A DNA stretch of 64,000 nucleotides from Streptomyces sp. RKAG293 (GCF_023701745.1 NZ_JAJOZB010000001.1:5245501-5309500), one strand, 5' to 3'; numbered from the stretch's first letter, positions 25,605-38,322 are shown. Notes: a model not told the origin generated them from the letters alone. A program made the numbers and translations.

Positions 25605-28090
25605 CAGTCACCACGTCTGCCCCCTCCGGAGGGGGAGAGGCGGCGGTTCCGCCGGAGGATCTCGTCGCCGTCACGATCGACGGCGTCGCGCTCTCGGTCC
25701 CCAAGGGGACCCTGGTGATCCGTGCGGCGGAGCTGCTGGGCATCGAGATCCCGCGGTTCTGCGACCACCCGCTCCTCGACCCGGCCGGCGCCTGCCGGCA
25801 GTGCATCGTCGAGGTCGAGGGCCAGCGCAAGCCGATGGCGTCCTGCACGATCACGTGCACCGACGGCATGGTCGTCAAGACCCATCTCACCTCGCCGGTC
25901 GCCGAGAAGGCGCAGCGCGGGGTGATGGAGCTGCTGCTCATCAACCACCCGCTGGACTGCCCGGTCTGCGACAAGGGCGGCGAGTGCCCGCTGCAGAACC
26001 AGGCGATGAGCACCGGCCAGGCGGACACCCGCTTCGAGGGCAAGAAGCGCACGTACGAGAAGCCGGTGCCGATCTCCACGCAGGTGCTGCTGGACCGGGA
26101 ACGCTGTGTGCTGTGCGCGCGCTGCACCCGGTTCTCGGAGCAGATCGCGGGCGACCCGTTCATCGAGCTCATCGAGCGCGGCGCCCTCCAGCAGGTCGGG
26201 ATCGGCGACGGCGACCCGTTCGCCTCGTACTTCTCCGGCAACACCATCCAGATCTGCCCGGTGGGCGCGCTGACCTCGGCGGCGTACCGCTTCCGGTCCC
26301 GGCCGTTCGACCTGGTGTCGTCGCCGTCGGTCTGCGAGCACTGCGCGGGCGGCTGCGCGACGCGCACCGACCACCGGCGCGGCAAGGTCATGCGGCGGCT
26401 GGCCGCCGACGACCCCGAGGTCAACGAGGAATGGGTGTGCGACAAGGGGCGCTTCGGCTTCCGTTACGCACAGCGGCCCGACCGCCTCACGCATCCGCTG
26501 CTCCGTAACAAGGAGACCGGCGAGCTGGAGCCGGCGAGCTGGCCCGAGGCACTGGCGGCCGCGGCCGCCGGGATCGCGGCGGCCGGCGGCCGCACCGCGG
26601 TCCTGGCCGGTGGCCGGCTGACCGTCGAGGACGCCTACGCCTACGCCAAGTTCGCGCGGGTCGCCCTCGACACCAACGACGTCGACTTCCGGGCCCGCGT
26701 GCACAGCGCCGAGGAGGCCGACTTCCTGGCCTCGCAGGTGGCGGGACGCGGCCGGGACCTGGACGGCGTCGGCATCACGTACACGACGCTGGAGAAGGCG
26801 CCGGCCGTCCTGCTCGTCGGGCTCGAAGCCGAGGAGGAGGCTCCGGGGATCTTCCTCCGGCTTCGCAAAGCGAACCAGAAGCGGCGCCAGCGGACCTTCG
26901 CACTGGCGCCGTTCGCGACCCGTGGCCTGACGAAGGCGGGCGGCACGCTGCTGCCCGCCGCACCCGGCACCGAGCCCGAGTGGCTGGACGCGCTCGCCGG
27001 CGGTGTCGGTCTCGACGAGGCGGGCGAGAAGGCCGCCGAGGCGCTGCGCGCGGACGGTTCGGTGATCCTGGTCGGCGAACGGCTGGCCGCCGTGCCCGGC
27101 GCGCTGACCGCGGCGATCCGCTTCGCCACCGCGAGCGGCGCGCAGCTCGCCTGGATCCCGCGCCGCGCGGGTGAGCGCGGAGCGGTCGAGGCGGGCGCGC
27201 TGCCGGGGCTGCTGCCCGGTGGCCGGCCGGTCACCGACCCGCGGGCCCGCGACGAGGTCGCCCGGGTCTGGGGCCTGGCCGAACTCCCGCACCGCTTCGG
27301 GCGGGACACCGGCCAGATCGTCGAGGCGGCCGCGAACGGCGAGCTGGCGGCGCTGGTCGTCGGCGGCGTCGAGGTCGCGGACCTGCCGGACCCGGCCCGC
27401 GCCCGGCTCGCGCTGGACGCGGTCGGCTTCGTCGTCAGCCTGGAACTGCGGCCCTCCGAGGTCACCGACCGGGCGGACGTCGTCCTGCCGGTGGCCGCGG
27501 TCGCCGAGAAGGCCGGCACCTTCCTCAACTGGGAGGGCAGGGCGCGGCTGTTCGACGCGGCCATCAAGCCGGACCAGGTCGTCAACCGGCACCAGCTGCC
27601 GGACGCCCGGGTCCTGACGATGCTCGCCGACGCGCTCGGCGTCAGCCTCGGACTGGGCGACGTCCGCGCCGCCCGCACCGAACTGAACCGGCTCGCCCCG
27701 TACGACGGGCCGCACGCCTCGCAGCCGCTGGAGACGTCGAAGACGCTGCCCGTGCCCGCCGCGGGCGAGGCGGTGCTCGCCGGCCACCGGCTGCTGCTCG
27801 ACCAGGGCAAGCTCCAGGAGGGCGACGAGGCGCTGGCCGGCACCCGGCACGAGGCGGTGGTGCGGCTGTCGGCCGCGACCGCCGCGGAGGCCGGGCTCGC
27901 CAACGGCGCGCTCACCGAGGTCTCCGGACCCGCAGGTTCGGTACGGCTGCCGCTGCGCATCACTCCGATGCCCGACCGGGTGGTCTGGCTGCCGCTGAAC
28001 TCCACGGGCGGGGGCGTCGCCAGCGATACCGGCGCGCTGCCCGGCCAGGTCGTCAAGGTCGGCGCCGCTGCCACGGAGGTGGCCCAGTGA
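25601..28090 (+). CDS. nuoG: NADH-quinone oxidoreductase subunit G
   Basis: 829 residues, 75-kDa subunit carrying the chain of Fe-S clusters between FMN and NuoB/I. The N-terminal [2Fe-2S] domain has [15 protein letters not shown] and a fourth Cys in MASC. The next domain shows [13 protein letters not shown] and a [4Fe-4S] CVLCARC motif. A further cluster motif is CEHCAGGC. The rest is a molybdopterin-oxidoreductase-like domain that has lost its cofactor. ATGA overlap with nuoF. A start 13 codons upstream is less likely. Confidence 0.96.
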   Translation: MTVTTSAPSGGGEAAVPPEDLVAVTIDGVALSVPKGTLVIRAAELLGIEIPRFCDHPLLDPAGACRQCIVEVEGQRKPMASCTITCTDGMVVKTHLTSPVAEKAQRGVMELLLINHPLDCPVCDKGGECPLQNQAMSTGQADTRFEGKKRTYEKPVPISTQVLLDRERCVLCARCTRFSEQIAGDPFIELIERGALQQVGIGDGDPFASYFSGNTIQICPVGALTSAAYRFRSRPFDLVSSPSVCEHCAGGCATRTDHRRGKVMRRLAADDPEVNEEWVCDKGRFGFRYAQRPDRLTHPLLRNKETGELEPASWPEALAAAAAGIAAAGGRTAVLAGGRLTVEDAYAYAKFARVALDTNDVDFRARVHSAEEADFLASQVAGRGRDLDGVGITYTTLEKAPAVLLVGLEAEEEAPGIFLRLRKANQKRRQRTFALAPFATRGLTKAGGTLLPAAPGTEPEWLDALAGGVGLDEAGEKAAEALRADGSVILVGERLAAVPGALTAAIRFATASGAQLAWIPRRAGERGAVEAGALPGLLPGGRPVTDPRARDEVARVWGLAELPHRFGRDTGQIVEAAANGELAALVVGGVEVADLPDPARARLALDAVGFVVSLELRPSEVTDRADVVLPVAAVAEKAGTFLNWEGRARLFDAAIKPDQVVNRHQLPDARVLTMLADALGVSLGLGDVRAARTELNRLAPYDGPHASQPLETSKTLPVPAAGEAVLAGHRLLLDQGKLQEGDEALAGTRHEAVVRLSAATAAEAGLANGALTEVSGPAGSVRLPLRITPMPDRVVWLPLNSTGGGVASDTGALPGQVVKVGAAATEVAQ

Positions 28091-29445
28091 ACAACCTCTC
28101 CGCCGAAGATCTGTCGATGTTCGGCACCGATCCGTGGTGGCTGGTCCTCCTCAAGGCGGTCTTCTGTTTCGCCTTCGCCATGCTGACCGTGCTGTTCTCG
28201 ATCGTCTGGGAGCGCAAGGTCGTGGCGTGGATGCAGCTGCGCATCGGCCCCAACCGGCACGGCCCGTGGGGCATGCTCCAGTCGCTCGCCGACGGCATCA
28301 AGCTGATGCTGAAGGAAGACATCATCGTCAAGCGCGCGGACAAGGTGGTGTACATCCTCGCGCCGATCGTCGCGGCGATCCCCGCCTTCATGTCCTTCGC
28401 GGTGATCCCCTTCGGCCCGGCCGACAACGAGGTGTCGATCTTCGGCACCCGCACCGCGCTGCAGCTCACCGATCTCCCGATCGGCGTCCTGTACATCCTG
28501 GCCACCGCGTCCGTCGGCATCTACGGCATCGTGCTCGCGGGCTGGTCCTCCGGCTCGACATACCCGCTGCTCGGCGGCCTGCGCGCCTCGGCCCAGATGA
28601 TCTCCTACGAGATCGCGATGGGGCTGTCCTTCGCGGCGGTCTTCCTCTACTCCGGGTCGATGTCCACCTCGGCGATCGTCGAGGCGCAGCACGACCGCTG
28701 GTTCGCGGTGCTGCTGCCGGTCTCGCTGCTGATCTACATCGTGGCGATGGTCGGTGAGACCAACCGCGCCCCGTTCGACATGCCGGAGTCCGAGGGCGAC
28801 CTGGTCGGCGGCTTCAACACCGAGTACTCGTCGATCAAGTTCGCGCTCTTCATGCTCGCCGAGTACGTGAACATGGTGACGGTCTCGGCGGTGGCGACCA
28901 CCCTCTTCCTGGGCGGCTGGCGGGCCCCGTGGCCGATCAGCACCTTCTGGGAGGGCGCGAACCACGGCTGGTGGCCGATGCTCTGGTTCACGATCAAGGT
29001 CCAGCTGCTGCTGTTCTTCTTCATCTGGCTGCGCGGCACGCTGCCGCGGGTGCGCTACGACCAGTTCATGAAGCTGGGCTGGAAGGTCCTCATCCCGGTC
29101 TCGATGGTCTGGCTGATGCTGGTCGCGACCGTCCGGGCGATGCGGAACGAGAACTACGGCCTGCGCGACATCGTGCTGTACGTCGGCGGCGCCGTCGTCG
29201 GCCTGCTGCTGATCTCCCTCGTGGTCGACGTGTTCCGCGACCGCGGGCGGAAGAAGGACGAGGCGGAAGCCGCCGCGGCACCGCCGGAACCGTTCGATCC
29301 GATGGCGGGCGGCTTCCCCGTACCGCCGTTGCCGGGGCAGACGCTGCCACCGGTGCCGCGCCGTCGCAGCCGCAGTCTTGGCGAGCCGCAGCTCGTCGGC
29401 GCCCCGGACGCCCCGGACAATGACAAGGAGGCCGACGATGCCTGA
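28087..29445 (+). CDS. nuoH: NADH-quinone oxidoreductase subunit H
   Basis: 452 residues with about eight membrane helices. It joins the membrane arm to the quinone site. The family block [20 protein letters not shown] (about 38-57) and the acidic loop [19 protein letters not shown] are present. The C-terminal ~75 residues form a hydrophilic Pro/Ala-rich tail that most homologues lack. GTGA overlap with nuoG. Confidence 0.96.
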   Translation: MNNLSAEDLSMFGTDPWWLVLLKAVFCFAFAMLTVLFSIVWERKVVAWMQLRIGPNRHGPWGMLQSLADGIKLMLKEDIIVKRADKVVYILAPIVAAIPAFMSFAVIPFGPADNEVSIFGTRTALQLTDLPIGVLYILATASVGIYGIVLAGWSSGSTYPLLGGLRASAQMISYEIAMGLSFAAVFLYSGSMSTSAIVEAQHDRWFAVLLPVSLLIYIVAMVGETNRAPFDMPESEGDLVGGFNTEYSSIKFALFMLAEYVNMVTVSAVATTLFLGGWRAPWPISTFWEGANHGWWPMLWFTIKVQLLLFFFIWLRGTLPRVRYDQFMKLGWKVLIPVSMVWLMLVATVRAMRNENYGLRDIVLYVGGAVVGLLLISLVVDVFRDRGRKKDEAEAAAAPPEPFDPMAGGFPVPPLPGQTLPPVPRRRSRSLGEPQLVGAPDAPDNDKEADDA

Positions 29446-30061
29446 GTTCCTGGGCCCGGTCGCGGGCTTCGGCGTGACCTTCAAGGCCATGTTCAAGAAG
29501 CGGCTGACCGAGCAGTACCCCGAGGAGAAGAAGCCGACCGCGCCGCGCTTCCACGGCCGGCACCAGCTCAACCGGCACCCGGACGGGCTGGAGAAGTGCG
29601 TCGGCTGCGAACTGTGCGCGTGGGCCTGCCCGGCCGACGCGATCTACGTGGAGGGCGCGGACAACACCGAGGAGGAGCGCTACTCCCCGGGTGAGCGCTA
29701 CGGCCGCGTCTACCAGATCAACTACGCCCGCTGCATCCTGTGCGGGCTGTGCATCGAGGCGTGCCCCACCCGGGCGCTGACGATGACCAACGAGTACGAA
29801 CTCGCCGACAGCAGCCGCGAGTCGCTGATCTTCACCAAGGAGCAGCTGCTCGCCGGCCTGGACGAGGGCATGGTCGAGGCACCGCACTCGATCTTCGTCG
29901 GCATGGACGAAGGGGACTACTACCGCGGTCTGGTGACGGAGGCCGCTCCCGGCACCGAGCGCCAGGTGGCGGTCTCCAAGGGCGAGAAGCCGCCGGAGGA
30001 CGCGGTGCCCGTGGCCGCCCCCGGCGGCGGCAAGCCCGCGGGAACGGGGGCCGAGGCATGA
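29438..30061 (+). CDS. nuoI: NADH-quinone oxidoreductase subunit I
   Basis: 207 residues, ferredoxin-like subunit with two [4Fe-4S] clusters (N6a, N6b). Motifs are [12 protein letters not shown] and [14 protein letters not shown]-terminal extension of about 40 residues rich in Pro/Ala/Gly is seen. The start overlaps the nuoH stop by 8 bases. Confidence 0.97.
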   Translation: MPEFLGPVAGFGVTFKAMFKKRLTEQYPEEKKPTAPRFHGRHQLNRHPDGLEKCVGCELCAWACPADAIYVEGADNTEEERYSPGERYGRVYQINYARCILCGLCIEACPTRALTMTNEYELADSSRESLIFTKEQLLAGLDEGMVEAPHSIFVGMDEGDYYRGLVTEAAPGTERQVAVSKGEKPPEDAVPVAAPGGGKPAGTGAEA

Positions 30062-30900
30062 TGTCCACCTTCACCGCCGCCACGGTGGGCGCGACGTCCA
30101 CCGGGGAGGCGTTCCAGTTCTGGATCCTCGCGGTCGTCGCCGTGCTGGGTGCGCTGGGCACGGTACTGAGCAAGAAGACGGTGCACAGCGCGCTCTGTCT
30201 GGCCGGAACCATGATCATCCTGGCTGTCTTCTACATGGCGCAGGGCGCGTACTTCCTCGGCGTCGTCCAGATCGTCGTCTACACCGGCGCGATCATGATG
30301 CTCTTCCTCTTCGTCGTCATGCTGGTCGGCATCACCGCCGCCGACTCGCTGAAGGAGACGCTGAAGGGTCAGCGCTGGCTGGCCGCGGGATGCGGTCTCG
30401 GCTTCGGGATCCTGCTGATCGCGGGCATCGGCAACGCCTCGCTCGACTCGTTCGCCGGCCTCGGCCAGGCGAACGCGGGCGGCAACGTCGAGGGCTTGGC
30501 GCGGCTCATCTTCACCAAGTACGTATGGGCCTTCGAGATCACCGGCGCGCTGCTGATCACGGCGGCCGTCGGCGCGATGGTGCTGACGCACCGCGAGCGG
30601 ACCGAGGAGCGCAGCACGCAGCGCGAGCTGTCGATCGCGCGGGTCCGCGCGGGCACCCAGGTGCCGCCGCTGCCCGCCCCCGGTGTGTACGCCCGGCACA
30701 ACGCGGTGGACGTCCCCGGCCTGCTGCCGGACGGCACCACCTCGGACCTGTCGGTCAGCGCCACGCTGCGGGACCGCGGTCAGATCCGTGATGTGTCGAA
30801 CGAGGCCCTGGCCGATCTCGCCGAGCTGGAACAGCGCTCGGAGAGCTGGCTGGAACGGTCCGCGCCCGAGGTCACGGCGCCAGAGGAGGCGAGCAAGTGA
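30058..30900 (+). CDS. nuoJ: NADH-quinone oxidoreductase subunit J
   Basis: 280 residues. Five membrane helices in the first ~175 residues, with [19 protein letters not shown], the family block that takes part in the conformational coupling of the pump. The hydrophilic C-terminal ~100 residues (ending in [13 protein letters not shown]) are long for the family. ATGA overlap with nuoI. Confidence 0.96.
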   Translation: MMSTFTAATVGATSTGEAFQFWILAVVAVLGALGTVLSKKTVHSALCLAGTMIILAVFYMAQGAYFLGVVQIVVYTGAIMMLFLFVVMLVGITAADSLKETLKGQRWLAAGCGLGFGILLIAGIGNASLDSFAGLGQANAGGNVEGLARLIFTKYVWAFEITGALLITAAVGAMVLTHRERTEERSTQRELSIARVRAGTQVPPLPAPGVYARHNAVDVPGLLPDGTTSDLSVSATLRDRGQIRDVSNEALADLAELEQRSESWLERSAPEVTAPEEASK

Positions 30901-31196
30901 ATCCGGTCAACTACCTGTACCTGGCCGCGCTGCTGTTCACCATCGGCGCCGCCGGGGTGCTGATCCGGCGCAACGCGATCATCGTCTTCATGTGCGTCGA
31001 GCTGATGCTGAACGCCTGCAACCTGGCGTTCGTCACCTTCTCCCGGATGCACGGCAACCTCGACGGCCAGATCATCGCCTTCTTCACGATGGTGGTCGCC
31101 GCCGCCGAGGTCGTGGTCGGGCTCGCGATCATCGTGACGATGTTCCGCTCCCGGCACTCGGCCTCGGTCGACGACGCCAATCTGATGAAGCTGTAA
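30897..31196 (+). CDS. nuoK: NADH-quinone oxidoreductase subunit K
   Basis: 99 residues, three membrane helices. The conserved Glu of the proton path lies in [13 protein letters not shown] (about 31-43), and a second in [15 protein letters not shown] overlap with nuoJ. Confidence 0.97.
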   Translation: MNPVNYLYLAALLFTIGAAGVLIRRNAIIVFMCVELMLNACNLAFVTFSRMHGNLDGQIIAFFTMVVAAAEVVVGLAIIVTMFRSRHSASVDDANLMKL

Positions 31197-31208
31197 GGGG
31201 TAGCGACA

Positions 31209-33104
<1,896 letters not shown>

Positions 33105-33110
33105 TAACTC

Positions 33111-34706
33111 ATGTCCTTTCCCCTCCTTACCGTCACGGCCGCCCTCCCGGCGGTCGGCGCGATCGCCACCGCCGCCGTACCGGCCGCGAAGCGCACTGTC
33201 GCCAAGTGGTCGGCGCTGGGCTTCTCGGTCGCGACGTTCGTGCTGGCCGTGATCGTCCTCGTCCGGTTCGAACCGGGCGGTGAGCGCTACCAGCTCACCG
33301 AGTCCCACGCGTGGATCAAGGACTTCGGGGTCCGCTACGAACTCGGCGTGGACGGCATCGGCGTCTCGCTGGTCGCGCTGACCGCCCTCTTGATCCCGTT
33401 CATCATCGCGGCGGGCTGGCACGACGCCGACCCCCTCGAGGACAAGAACCCCAACCGCCGCTGGCGGCCCACCCAGGGCTTCTTCGCCCTGATCCTGGCC
33501 GTCGAGGCGATGGTGGTGGTCTCCTTCGAGGCCACCGACGTCTTCCTCTTCTACATCTTCTTCGAAGCCATGCTCATCCCGATGTACTTCCTCATCGGCG
33601 GCTTCGGGGACCAGGCGCACGAGCACGGCGACGACGAGGCGGCCAAGCAGCGCTCGTACGCCGCCGTGAAGTTCCTGCTCTACAACCTGGTCGGCGGGCT
33701 CGTCATGCTGGCCGCCGTCATCGGGCTGTACGCGGCCAGCGCCGACCAGCTCGGCCACGGCACGTTCTCGCTCCAGGAGATCCTCCAGGCGCGCGCGGCC
33801 GGCAAGTTCGACCTGGCGTCCTCCACCGAGCGGTGGCTCTTCCTCGGCTTCTTCTTCGCCTTCGCGGTGAAGGCGCCGCTGTGGCCGCTGCACACCTGGC
33901 TGCCGAACGCGATGGGGGAGTCGACCGCGCCGGTCGCCGTCCTGATCACCGCGGTCGTCGACAAGGTCGGCACCTTCGCGATGCTGCGCTACTGCCTCCA
34001 GCTCTTCCCGGAGGCCAGCAAGTGGGCGACGCCGGTGATCCTGGTGCTCGCGGTGATCAGCATCATCTACGGTGCCCTGCTGGCCGTCGGCCAGCGCGAC
34101 ATCAAGCGGCTGATCGCCTACGCGTCCATCTCGCACTTCGGCTTCATCATCATGGGCATCTTCGCGATGACCACCCAGGGGCAGAGCGGCGCCGCGCTCT
34201 ACATGGTCAACCACGGGATCTCGACCGCCGCGCTGCTGCTGGTGGCCGGCTTCCTGATCAGCCGGCGCGGCTCGCGGCTCATCGCCGACTACGGCGGGGT
34301 GCAGAAGGTGGCGCCGGTGCTCGCGGGCACCTTCCTGATCGGCGGACTGGCGACCCTGTCGCTGCCGGGGCTCGCCCCGTTCGTCTCCGAATTCCTGGTG
34401 CTCGTCGGCACGTTCAGCCGCTACCCGGCGCTCGGCATCATCGCCACCGTCGGCATCGTGCTCGCCGCGCTCTACGTCCTCGTCCTGTACCAGCGGACGA
34501 TGACCGGGCCGGTGAAGGAGGGCATCGAGGGAATGCGGGACCTCCGGGTCCGCGAGGTCGCCGTGGTGGTCCCGCTGATCGCGCTGCTGCTCTTCCTCGG
34601 CGTGTACCCGAAGCCGCTCACGGACATCGTCAATCCCGCGGTCGGCCAGACGCTCTCCGACGTGCACAAGACCGACCCCAAGCCCGCGCTGGAGGCGACC
34701 AAGTGA
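33111..34706 (+). CDS. nuoM: NADH-quinone oxidoreductase subunit M
   Basis: 531 residues, second antiporter-like proton channel with about 14 helices. FFEAMLIPMYFLIGGFG contains the key Glu, and FAVKAPLWPLHTWLPNA and RDIKRLIAYASISHFGF contain the pumping Lys residues. It starts 6 bases after the nuoL stop. Confidence 0.97.
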   Translation: MSFPLLTVTAALPAVGAIATAAVPAAKRTVAKWSALGFSVATFVLAVIVLVRFEPGGERYQLTESHAWIKDFGVRYELGVDGIGVSLVALTALLIPFIIAAGWHDADPLEDKNPNRRWRPTQGFFALILAVEAMVVVSFEATDVFLFYIFFEAMLIPMYFLIGGFGDQAHEHGDDEAAKQRSYAAVKFLLYNLVGGLVMLAAVIGLYAASADQLGHGTFSLQEILQARAAGKFDLASSTERWLFLGFFFAFAVKAPLWPLHTWLPNAMGESTAPVAVLITAVVDKVGTFAMLRYCLQLFPEASKWATPVILVLAVISIIYGALLAVGQRDIKRLIAYASISHFGFIIMGIFAMTTQGQSGAALYMVNHGISTAALLLVAGFLISRRGSRLIADYGGVQKVAPVLAGTFLIGGLATLSLPGLAPFVSEFLVLVGTFSRYPALGIIATVGIVLAALYVLVLYQRTMTGPVKEGIEGMRDLRVREVAVVVPLIALLLFLGVYPKPLTDIVNPAVGQTLSDVHKTDPKPALEATK

Positions 34707-36349
34707 GCGGAACAGCCGTCCACAGCCTGTGGACAATGGCGGCCCCCGCCGCAGACAAGATCCCCGCCCCGAAGATCGAGTACACCCAGCTGTCGCCCGT
34801 CCTGATCGTCTTCGGGGCAGCGGTCGTCGGGATCCTCGTCGAGGCGTTCCTGCCCCGTAAGTCCCGCTACCTGGGGCAGATCGCGGTCAGCGTCATCGGC
34901 CTCGCCGCCGCCTTCGCCGCCGTCGTGGCCCTGGCGGCCAGGGGCTACGGCACCACCAAGGCGCATGTCGCGGCCATGGGAGCGGTCGCCGTCGACGGCC
35001 CCGCGCTCTTCCTGCAGGGCACGATCCTGCTGGTCGGGCTGGTCGCGGTGTTCACCTTCGCCGAACGCCGGCTCGACCCGAAGGCGCACGGCCGCAAGGT
35101 CGACTCCTTCGCCGCCCAGGGCTCCGCCGTTCCCGGCGGCGACGCCGAGAAGGCCGCGGTCAAGGCCGGGTTCACCACCACCGAGGTCTTCCCGCTGCTG
35201 CTCTTCGCGGTCGGCGGCATGCTGATCTTCCCGGCCGCGTCCGACCTGCTGACGCTCTTCGTCGCGCTGGAGGTCTTCTCGCTGCCGCTGTACCTGCTCT
35301 GCGCGCTGGCCCGCCGCCGGCGCTTCATGTCGCAGGAAGCCGCGATGAAGTACTTCCTGCTGGGAGCCTTCTCGTCGGCCTTCCTGCTGTTCGGCATCGC
35401 GCTGCTCTACGGGTACGCGGGCACCGTCTCGTACTCCGGCATCGCCGCCGTCGTCGACGGCACCGCCAAGATGACCCCGGCGCTCGCCGCCACCACCGGC
35501 AACGACGCGCTGCTGCTCATCGGCACCGCGATGGTCGCGATGGGGCTGCTGTTCAAGGTCGGCGCCGTGCCGTTCCACATGTGGACCCCGGACGTCTACC
35601 AGGGCGCCCCGACCCCGGTGACCGGCTTCATGGCCGCCGCCACCAAGGTCGCCGCCTTCGGCGCGCTGCTGCGACTCCTCTACGTGGTCCTGCCGGGCAT
35701 GCGCTGGGACTGGCGGCCGGTGATGTGGGGCGTCGCGATCCTGACGATGCTGGTCGGCGCGATCGTCGCCGTCACCCAGACCGATGTGAAGCGACTGCTG
35801 GCGTACTCGTCCATCGCGCACGCCGGATTCATCCTCGCGGGTGTCATCGCCACCACGCCGGACGGCGTCTCGTCGGTGCTCTTCTACCTCGCGGCGTACT
35901 CCTTCGTGACGCTCGGCGCCTTCGCCGTCGTCACCCTGGTCCGCGACGCGGGCGGCGAAGCCACCCACCTGTCCCACTGGGCCGGCCTCGGCCGCCGCTC
36001 GCCGCTCGTCGCGGCGGTCTTCGCGGTCTTCCTGCTGGCCTTCGCGGGCATCCCGCTGACCTCCGGCTTCGCCGGAAAGTTCGCGGTCTTCAAGGCGGCG
36101 GCCCAGGGCGGCGCGATGCCGCTGGTCATCGTGGGTGTGCTCTCCTCGGCCATCGCCGCGTTCTTCTACATCCGCGTCATCGTGCTGATGTTCTTCAGCG
36201 AACCGAAGCCCGACGGCCCCACCGTCGCCGTCCCGAGCGCCTGGACCTCCACGGCCATCGGCATCGGCGTGGCGGTGACGCTCGTGCTGGGCGTCATGCC
36301 GCAGTACTTCCTGGACCTCGCCGACAAGGCGGGCGTCTTCGTCCGCTGA
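34703..36349 (+). CDS. nuoN: NADH-quinone oxidoreductase subunit N
   Basis: 548 residues, third antiporter-like subunit, about 14 helices. FVALEVFSLPLYLLCAL, FKVGAVPFHMWTPDVYQGAP and TDVKRLLAYSSIAHAGF are the family blocks with the functional Glu and Lys. The GTG start lies in a GTGA overlap with nuoM; the frame stays open upstream only as antisense-free shadow of nuoM. The operon ends here with a hairpin. Confidence 0.97.
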   Translation: MSGTAVHSLWTMAAPAADKIPAPKIEYTQLSPVLIVFGAAVVGILVEAFLPRKSRYLGQIAVSVIGLAAAFAAVVALAARGYGTTKAHVAAMGAVAVDGPALFLQGTILLVGLVAVFTFAERRLDPKAHGRKVDSFAAQGSAVPGGDAEKAAVKAGFTTTEVFPLLLFAVGGMLIFPAASDLLTLFVALEVFSLPLYLLCALARRRRFMSQEAAMKYFLLGAFSSAFLLFGIALLYGYAGTVSYSGIAAVVDGTAKMTPALAATTGNDALLLIGTAMVAMGLLFKVGAVPFHMWTPDVYQGAPTPVTGFMAAATKVAAFGALLRLLYVVLPGMRWDWRPVMWGVAILTMLVGAIVAVTQTDVKRLLAYSSIAHAGFILAGVIATTPDGVSSVLFYLAAYSFVTLGAFAVVTLVRDAGGEATHLSHWAGLGRRSPLVAAVFAVFLLAFAGIPLTSGFAGKFAVFKAAAQGGAMPLVIVGVLSSAIAAFFYIRVIVLMFFSEPKPDGPTVAVPSAWTSTAIGIGVAVTLVLGVMPQYFLDLADKAGVFVR

Positions 36350-36366
36350 CCAACGGCACCACGGGA

Positions 36367-36403
36367 AACGGCCGTCGAACGCTTCAGGCGTTCGGCGGCC
36401 GTT
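36367..36403. terminator. nuo operon terminator hairpin
   Basis: AACGGCCGTCGAACGC, loop TTCA (with one base each side unpaired), then GGCGTTCGGCGGCCGTT. It is 17 bp after the nuoN stop and 9 bp from the stop of the convergent ATPase gene, so it probably serves both. Its reverse complement is nearly identical to the terminator at 45612-45648. Confidence 0.8.
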
Positions 36404-36412
36404 CGCGTTCTC

Positions 36413-36877
36413 TCACGAGTGCGCATTCCACACGGTGGCCGCTTTCCCGGCTGCCACGTCGCACCACACCAGCTTGCCCGACAGCCCGAAGTGTTCCTCC
36501 CCGGTCAGGTAGTAACCCCATTCCTCGGAGAGGAGCTCGACCAGGTACAGCCCTCGACCGCGCTCGGAGTCCTCCCGTACGGACAGGCAATCGGGTGGTT
36601 TCGGGTTGTTGTCCCACACCGCGAGCCTCAGACGCTCCGCCCGCCAGTGGAGTCGTAACGACACCGGACCGTCGGAGTACTCCAGAGCGTTGGCGACCAA
36701 CTCCGATGTGAGCAGCGCGGAGGTGTCCAGCAACGGGATCAGTTCGTGGGCGTCGAGGACGGAGCGCAAAGTGCCGCGCGCAACTCCCGCTCCACGCAGG
36801 TCATGCGGAATCTGGAGCCAGTAGTCCCACGGGGCGTCGGGGTGAGGTGGTTGCGGTACGGGTTTCGTTGTGATCAT
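36413..36877 (-). CDS. ATP-binding protein, anti-sigma-type HATPase_c (cassette 2)
   Basis: 154 residues from an ATG with CTGGAGA about 9 bases upstream. GHKL ATPase fold: N-box LLTSELVANALEYS (about 57-70), LAVWDNNPKPPDC and ERGRGLYLVELLSEEWG. Counterpart of the gene at 15278, in the same arrangement: divergent from an XRE(DUF5753) gene followed by DUF397. Acts presumably in the cytoplasm on a sigma or anti-sigma partner; partner unknown. Confidence 0.88.
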   Translation of the reverse strand: MITTKPVPQPPHPDAPWDYWLQIPHDLRGAGVARGTLRSVLDAHELIPLLDTSALLTSELVANALEYSDGPVSLRLHWRAERLRLAVWDNNPKPPDCLSVREDSERGRGLYLVELLSEEWGYYLTGEEHFGLSGKLVWCDVAAGKAATVWNAHS

Positions 36878-37048
36878 GGAATCTCCAGAAACGGGAGGGC
36901 TGATGCATGTGCGCCGACGTGCGGTGGCCACGCCCCTCATCGCAAGGGGTGCACTTCCGGCTTACGGGCAGCGCAAAATAGGGGTGCGAGCGGCGGGATG
37001 CCACCTGCGCCCCGGTGTGATCGAAGCAACACAGACGGTAGGGCACAT

Positions 37049-37074
37049 GCATGAGACGGCACAAGCATGAGACG
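37049..37074 (+). promoter_or_regulatory. Direct repeat GCATGAGACG upstream of XRE gene
   Basis: Two exact copies of GCATGAGACG, 16 bp apart (37049-37058 and 37065-37074), 77 bp before the XRE start in the divergent region. They are candidate binding sites of the regulator or of a -35 activator. Confidence 0.4.
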
Positions 37075-37150
37075 TAAGCTGGCGCGGGTTCGGTGAGGCC
37101 GCGCTACGCCCATGCGATATGCCCGGCCTGCCTTCAAGGGAGATGAACGG

Positions 37151-37999
37151 ATGCCACCGAGGAGTTATCCCACGGCGCGACAGCGGCGCCTGGGGGCGGA
37201 GCTGCGCAAGCTCCGCGAGCATGCCGGGATGACCGCCCGGGAGGCGGGGGAGCGACTCGGTGGGAATCAGGCTCAGATCAGCCACATCGAGTCCGGTCGC
37301 TGGGGAGTCAGCGGCGACCGGGTGCGTATTCTCACCAGTCACTACTCGGCCGGGAACGCGGACTTGGTCGCAGCCTTGGTGGGCATGGCCGACGAACGCG
37401 GGAAGGGATGGTGGGACGAGTACCGGGAGGCCCTTCCGGCTGACTTTCGTGACATCGCCGAGCTTGAGCATCACGCGACCCTCATGCGTACGGTGCAGAC
37501 CGTCACGGTCCCTGGAATTTTCCAGACCGAAGACTACGCGCGCGCCATGTTTGCAGCAGTGGTTCCCCCGCTCCCCTCCGAGGAGATCGGATCGCGAATC
37601 GAGCACCGCGTGCGCCGACGCGTCGTTTTCGAGCGAGAGGCGCCGCTGCCGTTCAGCGCGATCATCCACGAGGCTGCCCTGCGTATGCGCTTCGGTGGGC
37701 GCAAGGTGGCGCGCGAACAGCTGGATTTCCTGAGCACTGCTTCCGAGTGGGACTCAGTCACCATCCGTGTCATCCCGTTCACGTCCGAACTCGCGGTATC
37801 GGCACAGGGGATGCTCTATGCCTGCGGCGCGGTCCCTGAACTGGACACGGTCCAGCTCGACAGCGTGGCGGGTTCCGTATTCCTGGACGCCGAGGCCCAG
37901 TTGGACAAATACCGGGTCATCTACGCTGCGGTGGAGGGCATGGCCCTCGATATCGGAAAGTCCAGAGACCTCATCCATCACATCGCACAAGAATTGTGA
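37151..37999 (+). CDS. XRE-family regulator with DUF5753 domain (cassette 2)
   Basis: 282 residues. HTH at about 6-65 (RQRRLGAELRKLREHAGMTA, NQAQISHIESGRWG), DUF5753 domain from about 95 on with VTVPGIFQTEDYARAMF and SAIIHEAALRMRFGG. The ATG at 37151 has AAGGGAG about 8 bases ahead. The frame is open further upstream. Paralogue of the protein at 15932. It lies just upstream of the graspetide cluster, so it could control it, although a DUF397 gene and a palindrome lie between. Confidence 0.92.
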   Translation: MPPRSYPTARQRRLGAELRKLREHAGMTAREAGERLGGNQAQISHIESGRWGVSGDRVRILTSHYSAGNADLVAALVGMADERGKGWWDEYREALPADFRDIAELEHHATLMRTVQTVTVPGIFQTEDYARAMFAAVVPPLPSEEIGSRIEHRVRRRVVFEREAPLPFSAIIHEAALRMRFGGRKVAREQLDFLSTASEWDSVTIRVIPFTSELAVSAQGMLYACGAVPELDTVQLDSVAGSVFLDAEAQLDKYRVIYAAVEGMALDIGKSRDLIHHIAQEL

Positions 38000-38010
38000 G
38001 AGAACCGGCG

Positions 38011-38205
38011 ATGGTCACACGCATCACATGGCAGAAGTCCTCTTTTTCGGAGGGGAACGGTAACTGCGTTGAGCTTGCTATGGGCCTCGGCGGCATACTC
38101 GTCCGCGAGAGCGACCGCCCCGACGAGGTGATCAGCACCACCCCTGCCCGCCTCCGCGCCTTTGTGTCCGGCATCAAGGCGGGCGAGTTCGACCACCTGC
38201 TCTGA
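38011..38205 (+). CDS. DUF397 small protein (cassette 2)
   Basis: 64 residues from the ATG at 38011. A GTG at 37996, in a GTGA overlap with the XRE gene, is an alternative start that adds five residues. It has ITWQKSSFSEGNGNCVEL and VISTTPARLRAFVSGIKAGE, the family's two blocks. Presumed partner of the XRE regulator. Confidence 0.9.
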   Translation: MVTRITWQKSSFSEGNGNCVELAMGLGGILVRESDRPDEVISTTPARLRAFVSGIKAGEFDHLL

Positions 38206-38298
38206 GCATCCGTCCGCGGGGCGCTTCCTCGCTGATCCATGGCGAGCCGCACGAGGCGTGGCGGCACATCCATGCGCCGCTCCTCTTGTGTCAGTCAC

Positions 38299-38322
38299 CT
38301 CCGTGACGCTAGCGTCACGGAG
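38299..38322. promoter_or_regulatory. Perfect 24-bp palindrome upstream of graspetide precursor
   Basis: CTCCGTGACGCT is followed directly by its exact reverse complement. It is 46 bp before the precursor ATG. The core TGACGCTAGCGTCA has the shape of a dimeric-regulator operator, somewhat like those of MerR-type proteins. A second small dyad TCGCA-GCA-TGCGA follows at 38339-38351. Confidence 0.6.

Noticed and set aside
25583-27850. A 755-codon open frame on the minus strand opposite nuoG
   Set aside because: Antisense shadow of nuoG with no domain or credible start.
26641-29571. A 976-codon open frame on the minus strand opposite nuoG-nuoI
   Set aside because: Antisense shadow of three complex I genes; composition is not protein-like.
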